DNA from: Betaproteobacteria bacterium
Lineage (GTDB): Bacteria > Pseudomonadota > Gammaproteobacteria > Burkholderiales > Burkholderiaceae_C
Assembly: GCA_005884255.1 (NCBI GenBank)
Contig: VBDL01000170.1
Span: 1,581-7,852 of the forward strand
Reading direction: 5' to 3'
DNA: 6,272 bases
Below the pieces are notes generated by a model. That model was not told the origin of the DNA, ran no database searches, and was given only the letters and a program-made list of their open reading frames with translations. The translations under genes and the position numbers were made by a program. Positions 1 to 6,055 of this stretch are shown here, in pieces. How positions within the stretch are numbered: the stretch's first letter is position 1; the number at the start of each line of letters is the position of its first letter.

Positions 1-2
1 CG

Positions 3-204
3 ATGCGCGAGCATCTGTTGACCTTGGCGCGCTACAACGATGCGCGGCCAGGCCGTGTCGCTGCCCTTCGCCGCGACGCTCGCGCATGTGTTCAACCACG
101 GCACGCACCACCGCGGCCAGATCAGCGCCGCGCTCACGGCGATGGGTTGGCGCAGCCCGGAACTGGATCTGGTCTACATGCTGCAGCAGGAGCAGGCGCG
201 ATGA
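3..204 (+). pseudogene. DinB/YfiT-family protein, internally deleted and frameshifted
   Basis: Two pieces of one DinB-like gene appear to be fused here. From the ATG at 3 the frame reads MREHLLTLARYND, a typical DinB-family N-terminus (usually followed by a Trp-Ala-Asn motif, absent here). From about position 40, one frame over, the reading is MRGQAVSLPF, then HVFNHGTHHRGQ, then ELDLVYMLQQ, ending at TGA 202-204; this is the characteristic DinB C-terminus with its metal-ligand His cluster. Family members are about 165 residues, whereas only about 65 codons remain and the two parts are out of frame, so about 100 residues, including the N-terminal metal-ligand His of the four-helix bundle, are missing. 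The C-terminal piece alone could be read from ATG 40 as 54 residues but would not form the bundle. An assembly or sequencing error is possible, since only two bases precede the start. The family match is firm; the cause of the break is inferred. Confidence 0.72.
188..192 (+). promoter_or_regulatory. Ribosome binding site fixing the hydrolase start at 201
   Basis: AGGAG lies 8 nt before the ATG at 201, inside the end of the DinB-like frame. It supports starting the exported hydrolase at 201, where the codons immediately give a signal peptide, and not at the in-frame ATG at 3. Confidence 0.65.
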
Positions 205-1049
205 GGGCGGCATGGCGCATCGCGCTGGCGTTGACCGCTGCGCTGGCCTTGCCGCAGGCGGGTCGTGCGCAGGAGCTCGCCGCCGCGCTGCGCGAAGAGA
301 TCGTCGTGGTCGACAAGCCGGGCCTGCTGGCGCCATCGCTGGAGACCACCCTGTATCGCCCGCGCGGTGACGGCCCGTTCCCGCTGGTCATCATCAACCA
401 CGGCAAAGCCAGCGGCGACCCGCGCTTCCAGCCGCGGGCGCGCTACCCGCTGGCCGCGCGCGAGCTGGTGCGCCGCGGCTACGCCGTCGTGGTGCCGATG
501 CGCCAAGGCTTCTCAAAATCCGGTGGCCTGTATGTCGGCAGCGGCTGCAACGTGGAAGGCAACGGCCTCGCGCAGGCCGACGACGTGCGCGCCGTGCTGC
601 AGCACTACGCGAAGCGGCCCGACATCGATGCGACCCGTGTCGTCGTGTTCGGTCAGTCGCACGGCGGCCTGACGACGCTGGCGCTGGGCAGCCTGAACCT
701 GCCCGGCGTGATCGGGCTGGTGAACTTCGCCGGCGGGCTGCGGCAGGAGCAATGCGTCGCCTGGGAGATGGGCCTGGCCACGGCCTTCGGCAACTACGGC
801 CATGCGACCAAGGTGCCCAGCCTGTGGTTCTACGGTGACAACGATTCCTACTGGACGGTGCCGGTGTGGCGCGAGATGCTGCGCCAGTACACCGAAGCTG
901 GCGGCCAGGCCCGCATCGTCGCCTATGGGCCGTTCGGCAGCGATGCGCATGGCATGTTCGGTGCGCGTGCCGGCGTGGCCATCTGGCTGCCCGAGGTCGA
1001 GAAGTTCTTTCGCGAGCTCGGCCTGCCTTTCGACAAAGCGGAGCCATGA
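201..1049 (+). CDS. Exported dienelactone-hydrolase-like alpha/beta hydrolase
   Basis: This 282-residue protein probably acts outside the cytoplasm as a serine hydrolase of unknown substrate. Residues 1-23 look like a Sec signal peptide: a short basic start, a hydrophobic Ala/Leu core, and GRA before Gln24 as a likely cleavage point. The mature part has the alpha/beta hydrolase layout: an oxyanion-region NHG at 66-68, the nucleophile elbow GQSHGG at 151-156 with Ser153, a likely acid at Asp215 (or Asp213) in YGDND, and His250 in SDAHG. Cys116 and Cys185 could form a disulfide in the periplasm. The start at 201 overlaps the upstream stop by four bases (ATGA), and a good ribosome site precedes it. 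The open frame continues upstream to ATG 3, but those codons are out-of-frame DinB sequence. The gene ends one base before liuC, so it is probably co-transcribed. A link to leucine catabolism is not evident; an ester or lactone substrate would be a guess. Confidence 0.88.
   Translation: MRAAWRIALALTAALALPQAGRAQELAAALREEIVVVDKPGLLAPSLETTLYRPRGDGPFPLVIINHGKASGDPRFQPRARYPLAARELVRRGYAVVVPMRQGFSKSGGLYVGSGCNVEGNGLAQADDVRAVLQHYAKRPDIDATRVVVFGQSHGGLTTLALGSLNLPGVIGLVNFAGGLRQEQCVAWEMGLATAFGNYGHATKVPSLWFYGDNDSYWTVPVWREMLRQYTEAGGQARIVAYGPFGSDAHGMFGARAGVAIWLPEVEKFFRELGLPFDKAEP
1040..1043 (+). promoter_or_regulatory. Ribosome binding site for liuC GTG start
   Basis: GGAG sits 7 nt before GTG 1051, within the last codons of the hydrolase. 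It supports the GTG start, because the nearby ATG at 1046 reaches a stop after two codons. Confidence 0.6.
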
Positions 1050-1050
1050 C

Positions 1051-1833
1051 GTGACGAGCACCCTGGACATCACGCGCGACGGCGCCGTCGCGCGCATCTT
1101 CCTCAACCGCCCCGACGTGCGCAACGCGTTCAACGACGCGGTGATCGCCGAGCTCACGCAGGCCTTCGGCGAGTTGTCGGCCGACACCACGTTGCGCGCC
1201 ATCGTGCTCGGCGGCCATGGCAAGGCCTTCTGCGCCGGCGCCGACCTGTCATGGATGCGCGCGATGGCGGACTACGACTGGGAGCAGAACCGTGCCGACG
1301 CGCAGAAGCTGGCCGATATGCTGTGGACGATCTACAGCTGCCCGCTGCCGGTGGTCGGCCGCATCCACGGCGACTGCTATGCCGGCGGCGTCGGGCTGGC
1401 GGCGGTGTGCGACGTGCTGGTCGCTGCCGAGGGCATGAACTTCTGCCTGAGCGAGGCCAAGCTCGGGCTGCTGCCGGCGACCATCGCGCCCTATGTGGTG
1501 AAGGCGCTGGGCGAGCAGGCGGCGCGCCGCTATTTCGTCAGCGCAGAGCGCTTCGATGCGGCCACCGCGAAGGCGCTGGGCTTCGTGCACGAGGTGGCCG
1601 CGGCCGACGCGCTCGACGCCAAGGTCGACGAGATCGTTGCCGCGATCGTCGCCAACGGCCCGGCCGCCGTGAAGGCGTGCAAGCAGCTGGTGAAGGACGT
1701 GGCCGCGCGGCCGATCACGGCCGAGCTGCGCGCCGACACCGCGCGCCGCATCGCCGACATCCGCGCCAGCGACGAAGGCAAGGAAGGCGTGCAGAGCTTC
1801 CTCGCCAAGCGCAAACCGACTTGGCTGCCCTGA
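1051..1833 (+). CDS. liuC: 3-methylglutaconyl-CoA hydratase (enoyl-CoA hydratase family)
   Basis: This enzyme is expected to add water to 3-methylglutaconyl-CoA, giving HMG-CoA, between the LiuD and LiuE steps of leucine breakdown. The 260-residue length is normal for a cytoplasmic crotonase. Visible crotonase features are LNRPDVRNAF at 18-27, the first oxyanion-hole segment CAGADL at 61-66, the second glycine-rich loop AGGVGLA at 111-117, and FCLSEAKLGLLPATIAPYVV at 131-150, with Glu135 as the likely catalytic acid/base. The position of the first Glu of classical enoyl-CoA hydratases is Gly115 here; this, together with the SEAKLGL-PATIAPYV segment, is what I would expect of bacterial LiuC proteins. 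The GTG start at 1051 begins one base after the hydrolase stop, has a ribosome site 7 nt upstream, and gives the usual N-terminus. The assignment to LiuC over a generic hydratase rests mostly on its position beside liuD and liuE. A terpenoid-pathway AtuE-like role is the main alternative. Confidence 0.88.
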   Translation: MTSTLDITRDGAVARIFLNRPDVRNAFNDAVIAELTQAFGELSADTTLRAIVLGGHGKAFCAGADLSWMRAMADYDWEQNRADAQKLADMLWTIYSCPLPVVGRIHGDCYAGGVGLAAVCDVLVAAEGMNFCLSEAKLGLLPATIAPYVVKALGEQAARRYFVSAERFDAATAKALGFVHEVAAADALDAKVDEIVAAIVANGPAAVKACKQLVKDVAARPITAELRADTARRIADIRASDEGKEGVQSFLAKRKPTWLP

Positions 1834-1837
1834 AGGA
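1833..1837 (+). promoter_or_regulatory. Ribosome binding site for the DUF4126 gene
   Basis: AAGGA begins in the liuC stop codon and lies 7 nt before ATG 1845, in the 11-nt gap between the two genes. It supports the chosen start, although the open frame extends far upstream inside liuC. Confidence 0.65.
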
Positions 1838-1844
1838 TCAAGCG

Positions 1845-2456
1845 ATGCAGCTCGACACCGCCCATCTGCTCGCACTGGCCGCCGCGCTCGGCTGGGCCAG
1901 CGGCCTGCGGCTGTATGCGGTGCTGTTTCTCACCGGGCTCGCCGGCTACCTCGGCTGGGTCGAGCTGCCCGCGGGGTTGCAGGTGCTGCAGCAGCCGCTG
2001 GTGCTGGCGGCGAGCGGCGCGATGCTGCTGATCGAGTTCCTCGCCGACAAGATCCCGCTCGTCGACTCGCTGTGGGATGCGCTGCACACGCTGATCCGCA
2101 TCCCGGCCGGCGCCGCCCTGGCCGCCGCGGTGTTCGGCGGCGACAACGCCACCTGGGCCACGATCGCCGCGCTGATGGGCGGCGCTCTGGCCGCCACCAG
2201 CCACACGGCGAAGGCGACGGCGCGCGCCGCGATCAACACCTCGCCCGAGCCGTTCTCGAACATCGCCGCGTCGCTGGCCGGCGATGCGCTGGTGCCGCTG
2301 ATGCTGTGGCTGGCGTGGACGCATCCGTTGATCTTCAGCGTGCTGCTGCTGCTCGCGCTGGCCCTGATGGTCTGGCTGATCCACAACCTGTGGCGCTTCG
2401 TGCGCGCGCTGTGGAACCGGCGCCCGATGAATTGGAGAAGAACGCATGTTCACTAA
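1845..2456 (+). CDS. DUF4126 family integral membrane protein
   Basis: This 203-residue hydrophobic protein is of unknown function. It belongs, by motif recall, to the DUF4126 family: an early GWASGLRLYAVLFLTGLAG helix (16-34), the acidic-basic segment EFLADKIPLVDSLWDALHT (64-82), and the SHTAKATARAAINTSPEPFSN region (119-139). Likely membrane spans are around residues 8-34, 47-68, 86-116, 141-159 and 161-180; the tail from 184 is rich in Arg and Trp and probably cytoplasmic. The conserved charged and polar residues in the DKIPLVDSLWD and HTAKA stretches suggest a transport or channel-like role, but this is only inference. It lies between liuC and liuD, with an 11-nt gap before it and an 11-nt overlap with liuD after it, so it must be expressed with the pathway. 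It might move a substrate or product, or may simply be a passenger gene. Confidence 0.85.
   Translation: MQLDTAHLLALAAALGWASGLRLYAVLFLTGLAGYLGWVELPAGLQVLQQPLVLAASGAMLLIEFLADKIPLVDSLWDALHTLIRIPAGAALAAAVFGGDNATWATIAALMGGALAATSHTAKATARAAINTSPEPFSNIAASLAGDALVPLMLWLAWTHPLIFSVLLLLALALMVWLIHNLWRFVRALWNRRPMNWRRTHVH
2434..2437 (+). promoter_or_regulatory. Ribosome binding site for liuD inside the DUF4126 gene
   Basis: GGAG, in a purine-rich run (GGAGAAGAA), lies 8 nt before the liuD ATG at 2446. It sits within the final codons of the DUF4126 gene, whose TAA (2454-2456) lies inside liuD, so ribosomes finishing the membrane protein would pass over this site. Confidence 0.7.
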
Positions 2457-4461
2457 GGTCCTGATCGCCAACCGGGGTGAGATCGCCTGCCGCGTGGCCG
2501 CCACGTGCCGCCGCCTCGGCGTGCGCACGGTCGCCGTCTATTCCGACGCCGACGCGCGCGCGCAGCATGTGGCCGCGTGCGACGAGGCGGTGCACATCGG
2601 CGGCAGCTCGCCGCGCGAGAGCTACCTGCGCTACGAGCGCATCATCGAAGCGGCCCAGGCGACCGGCGCGCAGGCCATCCACCCGGGCTACGGGTTCTTG
2701 AGCGAGAACGAGGAGTTCGCGCGGGCCTGCGCCGCTGTGGGCATCGCCTTCATCGGCCCGCCGCCGTCAGCGATCCAGGCCATGGGGCTGAAGGCGGAGT
2801 CCAAGCGCTTGATGGAGCAGGCCGGCGTGCCGCTGGTGCCCGGCTACCACGGCGCCGGGCAGGACCCGGCGCTGCTGCGCTCCGAAGCCACGCGCATCGG
2901 CTATCCGGTGCTCATCAAGGCCAGCGCCGGCGGTGGCGGCAAGGGCATGCGTGCGGTGAACGCAGCCGCCGAGTTCGATGCCGCGCTCGCGTCGTGCAAG
3001 CGCGAGGCGATCAACAGCTTCGGCGACGACGCGGTGCTGATCGAGCGCTATGTGCAAAAGCCGCGGCACATCGAGATCCAGGTGTTCGGCGACAGCCACG
3101 GCAACTGCGTGTACCTGTTCGAGCGCGATTGCTCGGTGCAGCGCCGCCACCAGAAGGTGCTGGAAGAGGCGCCGGCGCCGGGCATGACCGCGGAGCGCCG
3201 CGCCGAGATGGGCGCCGCCGCGGTGGCCGCGGCCAAGGCGGTGGGCTATGTGGGCGCCGGCACGGTGGAGTTCATCGCCGAGCAGGACGGGCGCTTCTAC
3301 TTCATGGAGATGAACACGCGGCTGCAGGTCGAGCACCCGGTGACGGAAGCGATCACCGGGCAGGACCTGGTCGAGTGGCAACTGCGCGTGGCGGCCGGCG
3401 AGCCGCTGCCGCTGAAGCAGGAGGATCTGAAAATCCACGGCCATGCCATCGAGGCGCGCATCTGTGCCGAGAACCCGGAGGCCAACTTCCTGCCCGCGAC
3501 CGGCACGCTCGACGTGCTGCGCTGGCCCGAAGAGCACGTGGCCTTCCGCCGCAATGTCGATGCCGAGCCCTTCCACATTCCGGCTTCCGTGCGCATCGAT
3601 GCCGGCGTGCGCGAGGGCGATGCGATCAGCCCGTTCTACGACTCGATGATCGCCAAGCTGATCGTCTGGGGCGAGACGCGCGCACAGGCGCTGGCGCGGC
3701 TCGATGACGCGCTGGCGCGCACGCACATCGTCGGCCCGCACACCAATGCGAGCTTCCTGCGCCGCGTGGCGGCCAGCCATTCATTCGCGCAGGCTGACCT
3801 CGACACCGCGCTGATCGAGCGCGAGCGCGCGGTGCTGTTCGGCCAGCCCGGCCTGCCGCTGGAAGTGGCCGCGGCCGGCGTGATCGCGCATGCGCTGGAT
3901 GCCGAGCGCGCGCTGGAGACGGCTGATCCGTGGAGCCGGCGCGACGGCTGGCGCCTGCACGGCGGCGCGCGTCGTCGCTTCGATCTGGACATCGGCGGCA
4001 CGCACCACCCGGTGAACCTGGAGCGCGCGCACGACGGCGCGTTGACGGTGGTGATCGGCGAGCAGCGTTGGCCGCTGGTTGTGCATTCATCGCGCGGCGA
4101 GCGCCACGACGTGCTGCTGGGGCAGCGGCGCTGGTCGCTCACGGTGTGTGCCACCGGCGAGCGCGTCAGCGTGTTCGCCGCCGAAGGCTCGGCGTCGGTG
4201 CTGGAGTACGACGTCATCGCGCACGCCGGCGAGGGCGCGGCCGAAGGCGGGCGGCTGACGGCGCCGATGCCCGGCAAGCTGATCGCCTTCCTCGCGGAGC
4301 CCGGCCAGTTGGTGACGCAGGGCCAGCCGCTGGCGGTGATGGAGGCGATGAAGATGGAGCACACCATCACGTCGCCGCGCGACGGCACGGTGGCCGAATT
4401 GCTTTACGCAGTGGGCGACCAGGTGACCGAAGGCGGCGAGCTGCTGCGGCTCCAGGAGTAG
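2446..4461 (+). CDS. liuD: 3-methylcrotonyl-CoA carboxylase, biotin-carrying alpha subunit
   Basis: This 671-residue subunit carboxylates its biotin with ATP and bicarbonate; a separate beta subunit, not in the window, transfers the carboxyl to 3-methylcrotonyl-CoA. Order of parts: biotin carboxylase N-domain from residue 1 (VLIANRGEIACR at 5-16; HPGYGFLSEN at 79-88); ATP-grasp with the glycine-rich loop AGGGGKGM at 161-168, HQKVLEEAP at 235-243, and the catalytic EMNTRLQVEHPVTE at 288-301; biotin carboxylase C-domain with RICAENP at 338-344 and SPFYDSMIAKL at 395-405; a divergent linker from about 460 to 600, where carboxyltransferase-subunit contacts lie in this family; and a C-terminal biotinyl domain with APMPGK at 606-611 and VMEAMKMEH at 631-639, Lys636 being the biotin site. 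Length and domains are intact and typical. Propionyl- or geranyl-CoA carboxylase alpha subunits share this layout; flanking liuC and liuE favour methylcrotonyl-CoA. The start overlaps the DUF4126 gene by 11 nt and has a good ribosome site. Confidence 0.93.
   Translation: MFTKVLIANRGEIACRVAATCRRLGVRTVAVYSDADARAQHVAACDEAVHIGGSSPRESYLRYERIIEAAQATGAQAIHPGYGFLSENEEFARACAAVGIAFIGPPPSAIQAMGLKAESKRLMEQAGVPLVPGYHGAGQDPALLRSEATRIGYPVLIKASAGGGGKGMRAVNAAAEFDAALASCKREAINSFGDDAVLIERYVQKPRHIEIQVFGDSHGNCVYLFERDCSVQRRHQKVLEEAPAPGMTAERRAEMGAAAVAAAKAVGYVGAGTVEFIAEQDGRFYFMEMNTRLQVEHPVTEAITGQDLVEWQLRVAAGEPLPLKQEDLKIHGHAIEARICAENPEANFLPATGTLDVLRWPEEHVAFRRNVDAEPFHIPASVRIDAGVREGDAISPFYDSMIAKLIVWGETRAQALARLDDALARTHIVGPHTNASFLRRVAASHSFAQADLDTALIERERAVLFGQPGLPLEVAAAGVIAHALDAERALETADPWSRRDGWRLHGGARRRFDLDIGGTHHPVNLERAHDGALTVVIGEQRWPLVVHSSRGERHDVLLGQRRWSLTVCATGERVSVFAAEGSASVLEYDVIAHAGEGAAEGGRLTAPMPGKLIAFLAEPGQLVTQGQPLAVMEAMKMEHTITSPRDGTVAELLYAVGDQVTEGGELLRLQE
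4454..4458 (+). promoter_or_regulatory. Probable ribosome binding site for liuE, long spacing
   Basis: AGGAG is formed by the last codons of liuD and lies 12 nt before ATG 4471, longer than usual. No better site occurs in the 9-nt gap, so liuE translation may partly depend on ribosomes ending at the liuD stop. Confidence 0.45.
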
Positions 4462-4470
4462 ATTCGCATC

Positions 4471-5376
4471 ATGTTGTCCACCCATGTGACCCTCGTCGAC
4501 GTCGGCCCGCGTGACGGGCTGCAGAACGAGAAGCAGACCGTCGCCACCGATCACAAGGTGGAGCTCGTGCACCGCTTGCAGGCCGCAGGGCTGCGCGAGA
4601 TCGAGGTCACCAGCTTCGTCAGCCCGAAATGGGTGCCGCAGATGGCCGACAACGCCGCGGTGATGGCGGGCGTCGAGCGCCGCCCCGGCGTGCGCTACTC
4701 GGTGCTGGTGCCCAATATGCAAGGCCTGCAGGCCGCGCTGCCGACGCGGCCCGACGAGGTGGTGGTGTTCGGCGCCGCCAGCGAGGCCTTCAGCCAGCGC
4801 AACATCAACTGCAGCATTGCCGAGAGCATCGAGCGCTTTCGCCCGGTGGTGGCTGCGGCGCATGAGGCCAACCTGAAGGTGCGCGGCGCGATTTCGTGCG
4901 CGCTCGGCTGCCCGTACCAGGGCGAAGTCAGCGCCGACGAGGTCGAGCGCGTGGTCCAGCTGATGAAGGACATCGGCGTCGACCACTGCGGCGTGGCCGA
5001 CACCATCGGCGTCGGCACGCCCAAGCGCGTACAGGCGGTGATGGAGCGCGCGCTGAAGCACTACCCGCTGGTCGAGGTCAGCGGCCATTTCCACGACACC
5101 TACGGCCAGGCCCTGGCCAACATCTACGCCTGCCTGGAGCTGGGCATCCACACCTTCGACGCCAGCATCGCCGGCCTCGGCGGCTGCCCCTACGCGAAGG
5201 GCGCGACCGGCAACGTGGCGACCGAGGACGTGGTGTTCATGCTCAACGGCCTGGACATCGACACCGGCATCGACCTGAATGCCCTCGTCGATGCCGGCGC
5301 CTTCATCTCCGAGGTGCTGGGGCGCGCGCCGGTGTCGCGCGCCGGCAAGGCCTTGCTCGCCAAGCGCGCCGCATGA
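4471..5376 (+). CDS. liuE: Hydroxymethylglutaryl-CoA lyase
   Basis: This 301-residue enzyme cleaves (S)-3-hydroxy-3-methylglutaryl-CoA into acetoacetate and acetyl-CoA, the last step of leucine catabolism, in the cytoplasm with a divalent metal. It is a TIM-barrel HMGL-like protein. Visible signatures are VGPRDGLQNEKQ at 11-22, with Arg14 and metal-ligand Asp15; SFVSPKWVPQMAD at 48-60; GHFHDTYGQALAN at 205-217, with metal ligands His206 and His208; the signature loop GLGGCPYAKGATGN at 235-248, with catalytic Cys239 and metal-ligand Asn248; and a final segment after NVATEDVVFML. These match the known active-site residues of HMG-CoA lyases, all of which are present. The MLSTHVTLVDVGPRDG start is typical in length. 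It follows liuD after 9 nt and overlaps the next gene by four bases. The gene is sometimes called mvaB. Claisen-condensing relatives (homocitrate or isopropylmalate synthases) are longer and lack this Cys loop. Confidence 0.95.
   Translation: MLSTHVTLVDVGPRDGLQNEKQTVATDHKVELVHRLQAAGLREIEVTSFVSPKWVPQMADNAAVMAGVERRPGVRYSVLVPNMQGLQAALPTRPDEVVVFGAASEAFSQRNINCSIAESIERFRPVVAAAHEANLKVRGAISCALGCPYQGEVSADEVERVVQLMKDIGVDHCGVADTIGVGTPKRVQAVMERALKHYPLVEVSGHFHDTYGQALANIYACLELGIHTFDASIAGLGGCPYAKGATGNVATEDVVFMLNGLDIDTGIDLNALVDAGAFISEVLGRAPVSRAGKALLAKRAA
5373..5376 (+). other. ATGA stop/start overlap, liuE to YbaK-like gene
   Basis: The liuE stop (TGA 5374-5376) overlaps the ATG of the next gene. No clear ribosome site precedes this ATG, so termination-reinitiation coupling is likely. 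Confidence 0.75.
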
Positions 5377-5861
5377 ACATCGAAGCATTGCCCGAAGGCT
5401 TTCAACGCGTCACGCGGGCGCTCGCCGAGCTGGGACACGAACACGCCCCGCTGTGGCTCGATGTTTCGGCCCGCACCTCGCAGGAGGCGGCCGATGCACT
5501 CGGCGTGCAGGTCGGGCAGATCGCCAAGAGCGTGATCTTCCGCCGCAAGAGCGACGATGCCGCGGTGCTCGTGGTCACCTCCGGCGACCGCCGCGTCGAC
5601 GAGAAAAAGGTGGCCGCGATCGCCGGCCGCTTAAGCCGCGCCGACGCCGATTTCGTCAAGGCCAGCACCGGCTTCTCGATCGGCGGCGTGTCGCCGGTGG
5701 CGCACGCGACGCCGGCCTTCACCCTGATCGACCGCGAGCTGTTCCGCTTCGACGAGATCTGGGCCGCGGCCGGCCACCCCAACGGCGTGTTCCGCCTGTC
5801 GCCCGGCGATCTCGAGCGGTTGACCGGCGCGCCGGTAGCCGACGTGGTGCAGAGCGTATGA
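5373..5861 (+). CDS. YbaK/EbsC (aminoacyl-tRNA deacylase-like) domain protein
   Basis: This 162-residue single-domain protein belongs to the YbaK/ProX/EbsC group, whose characterised members hydrolyse mischarged aminoacyl-tRNA (for example Cys- or Ala-tRNA(Pro)); many homologues have no known substrate. Evidence is the order of motifs: an N-terminal helix, then QIAKSVIFR at 49-57, with Lys52 at the position of the conserved catalytic-site lysine of this family, a beta-strand AAVLVVTSGDRRVDEKKVA (63-81), the GFSIGGVSPVAH loop at 100-111, ATPAFTLIDREL at 112-123, and AGHPNGVFRLSPGDL at 133-147. Length is that of a stand-alone protein, with no anticodon-binding or synthetase domain. The start is set by the ATGA overlap with liuE. 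Being coupled to an HMG-CoA lyase is intriguing, but the sequence gives no direct reason to tie it to leucine metabolism; a tRNA-editing or small-acyl hydrolase role is inference. Confidence 0.87.
   Translation: MNIEALPEGFQRVTRALAELGHEHAPLWLDVSARTSQEAADALGVQVGQIAKSVIFRRKSDDAAVLVVTSGDRRVDEKKVAAIAGRLSRADADFVKASTGFSIGGVSPVAHATPAFTLIDRELFRFDEIWAAAGHPNGVFRLSPGDLERLTGAPVADVVQSV
5858..5861 (+). other. ATGA stop/start overlap, YbaK-like to DUF1289 gene
   Basis: TGA 5859-5861 of the YbaK-like gene overlaps ATG 5858-5860. Only weak purine-rich sequence precedes it, consistent with coupled reinitiation. Confidence 0.75.
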
Positions 5862-6055
5862 CAACGAGCGCGCCCGTCGCCAGCCCGTGCACCAGCGTGT
5901 GCAAGCTCGACCCGCGCACCGGCTGGTGCGAAGGCTGCTGGCGCACGCTCGACGAGATCGCTGCCTGGTCGACGATGAGCGATGCCGACAAGCGCACGGT
6001 GTGGGCGCAGCTCAGACAACGGCGCGAGCAGCAACGCCAAGAGAAGCCGGCATGA
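5858..6055 (+). CDS. DUF1289 four-cysteine mini-protein
   Basis: This 65-residue protein of unknown function shows the DUF1289 pattern: Cys11, Cys15, Cys24 and Cys27 arranged as SPCTSVCKLD...TGWCEGCWRT, followed by LDEIAAWSTMSDADKR at 31-46 and a basic, Gln/Arg-rich C-terminal helix (47-65). The four cysteines could hold a metal ion or iron-sulfur cluster, but no ligand is proven by sequence. Its length is normal for the family, which includes small stand-alone proteins. ATGA overlaps at both ends place it tightly between the YbaK-like and isomerase-like genes, so the three proteins are probably made together. It is cytoplasmic by composition, with no signal peptide or membrane segment. Confidence 0.9.
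   Translation: MTTSAPVASPCTSVCKLDPRTGWCEGCWRTLDEIAAWSTMSDADKRTVWAQLRQRREQQRQEKPA
6052..6055 (+). other. ATGA stop/start overlap, DUF1289 to isomerase-like gene
   Basis: TGA 6053-6055 of the DUF1289 gene overlaps ATG 6052-6054. A modest purine-rich GAGAAG at 6041-6046 precedes the ATG by 5 nt, so reinitiation and direct initiation are both possible. Confidence 0.75.

Noticed and set aside
1..46. Nine-base direct repeat CGATGCGCG at 1-9 and 38-46
   Set aside because: Both copies include an ATG-CGC start-like motif, but nine bases of common GC-rich words within a short stretch is not strong evidence; the deletion is better explained by the 37-41 match.
394..1223. Overlapping reverse-strand frames opposite the hydrolase and liuC
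   Set aside because: They have Arg/Ala-rich composition, no motif, and full overlap with two genes supported by catalytic residues.
1051..1833. Absence of the first classical enoyl-CoA hydratase glutamate (Gly115) in LiuC
   Set aside because: At first sight a defective enzyme, but the GGVGL loop with the retained Glu135 in LSEAKLGL is what I recall for bacterial methylglutaconyl-CoA hydratases, so it is a family trait and not a lesion.
2767..3780. Reverse-strand open frame of 337 codons opposite liuD
   Set aside because: It lies wholly inside the well-conserved biotin carboxylase coding region and shows no motif; it is a codon-bias artefact.
4462..4470. Possible terminator or promoter in the gap between liuD and liuE
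   Set aside because: The gap is 9 nt, with no stem-loop, T-run or promoter-like boxes, so it is too short to hold either.
4087..5388. Long reverse-strand open frame of 433 codons opposite liuD and liuE
   Set aside because: Its translation is low-complexity His/Arg/Ala/Gly-rich text with no recognisable family, and the + strand carries two clear enzymes. In such GC-rich DNA long antisense frames are expected by chance.
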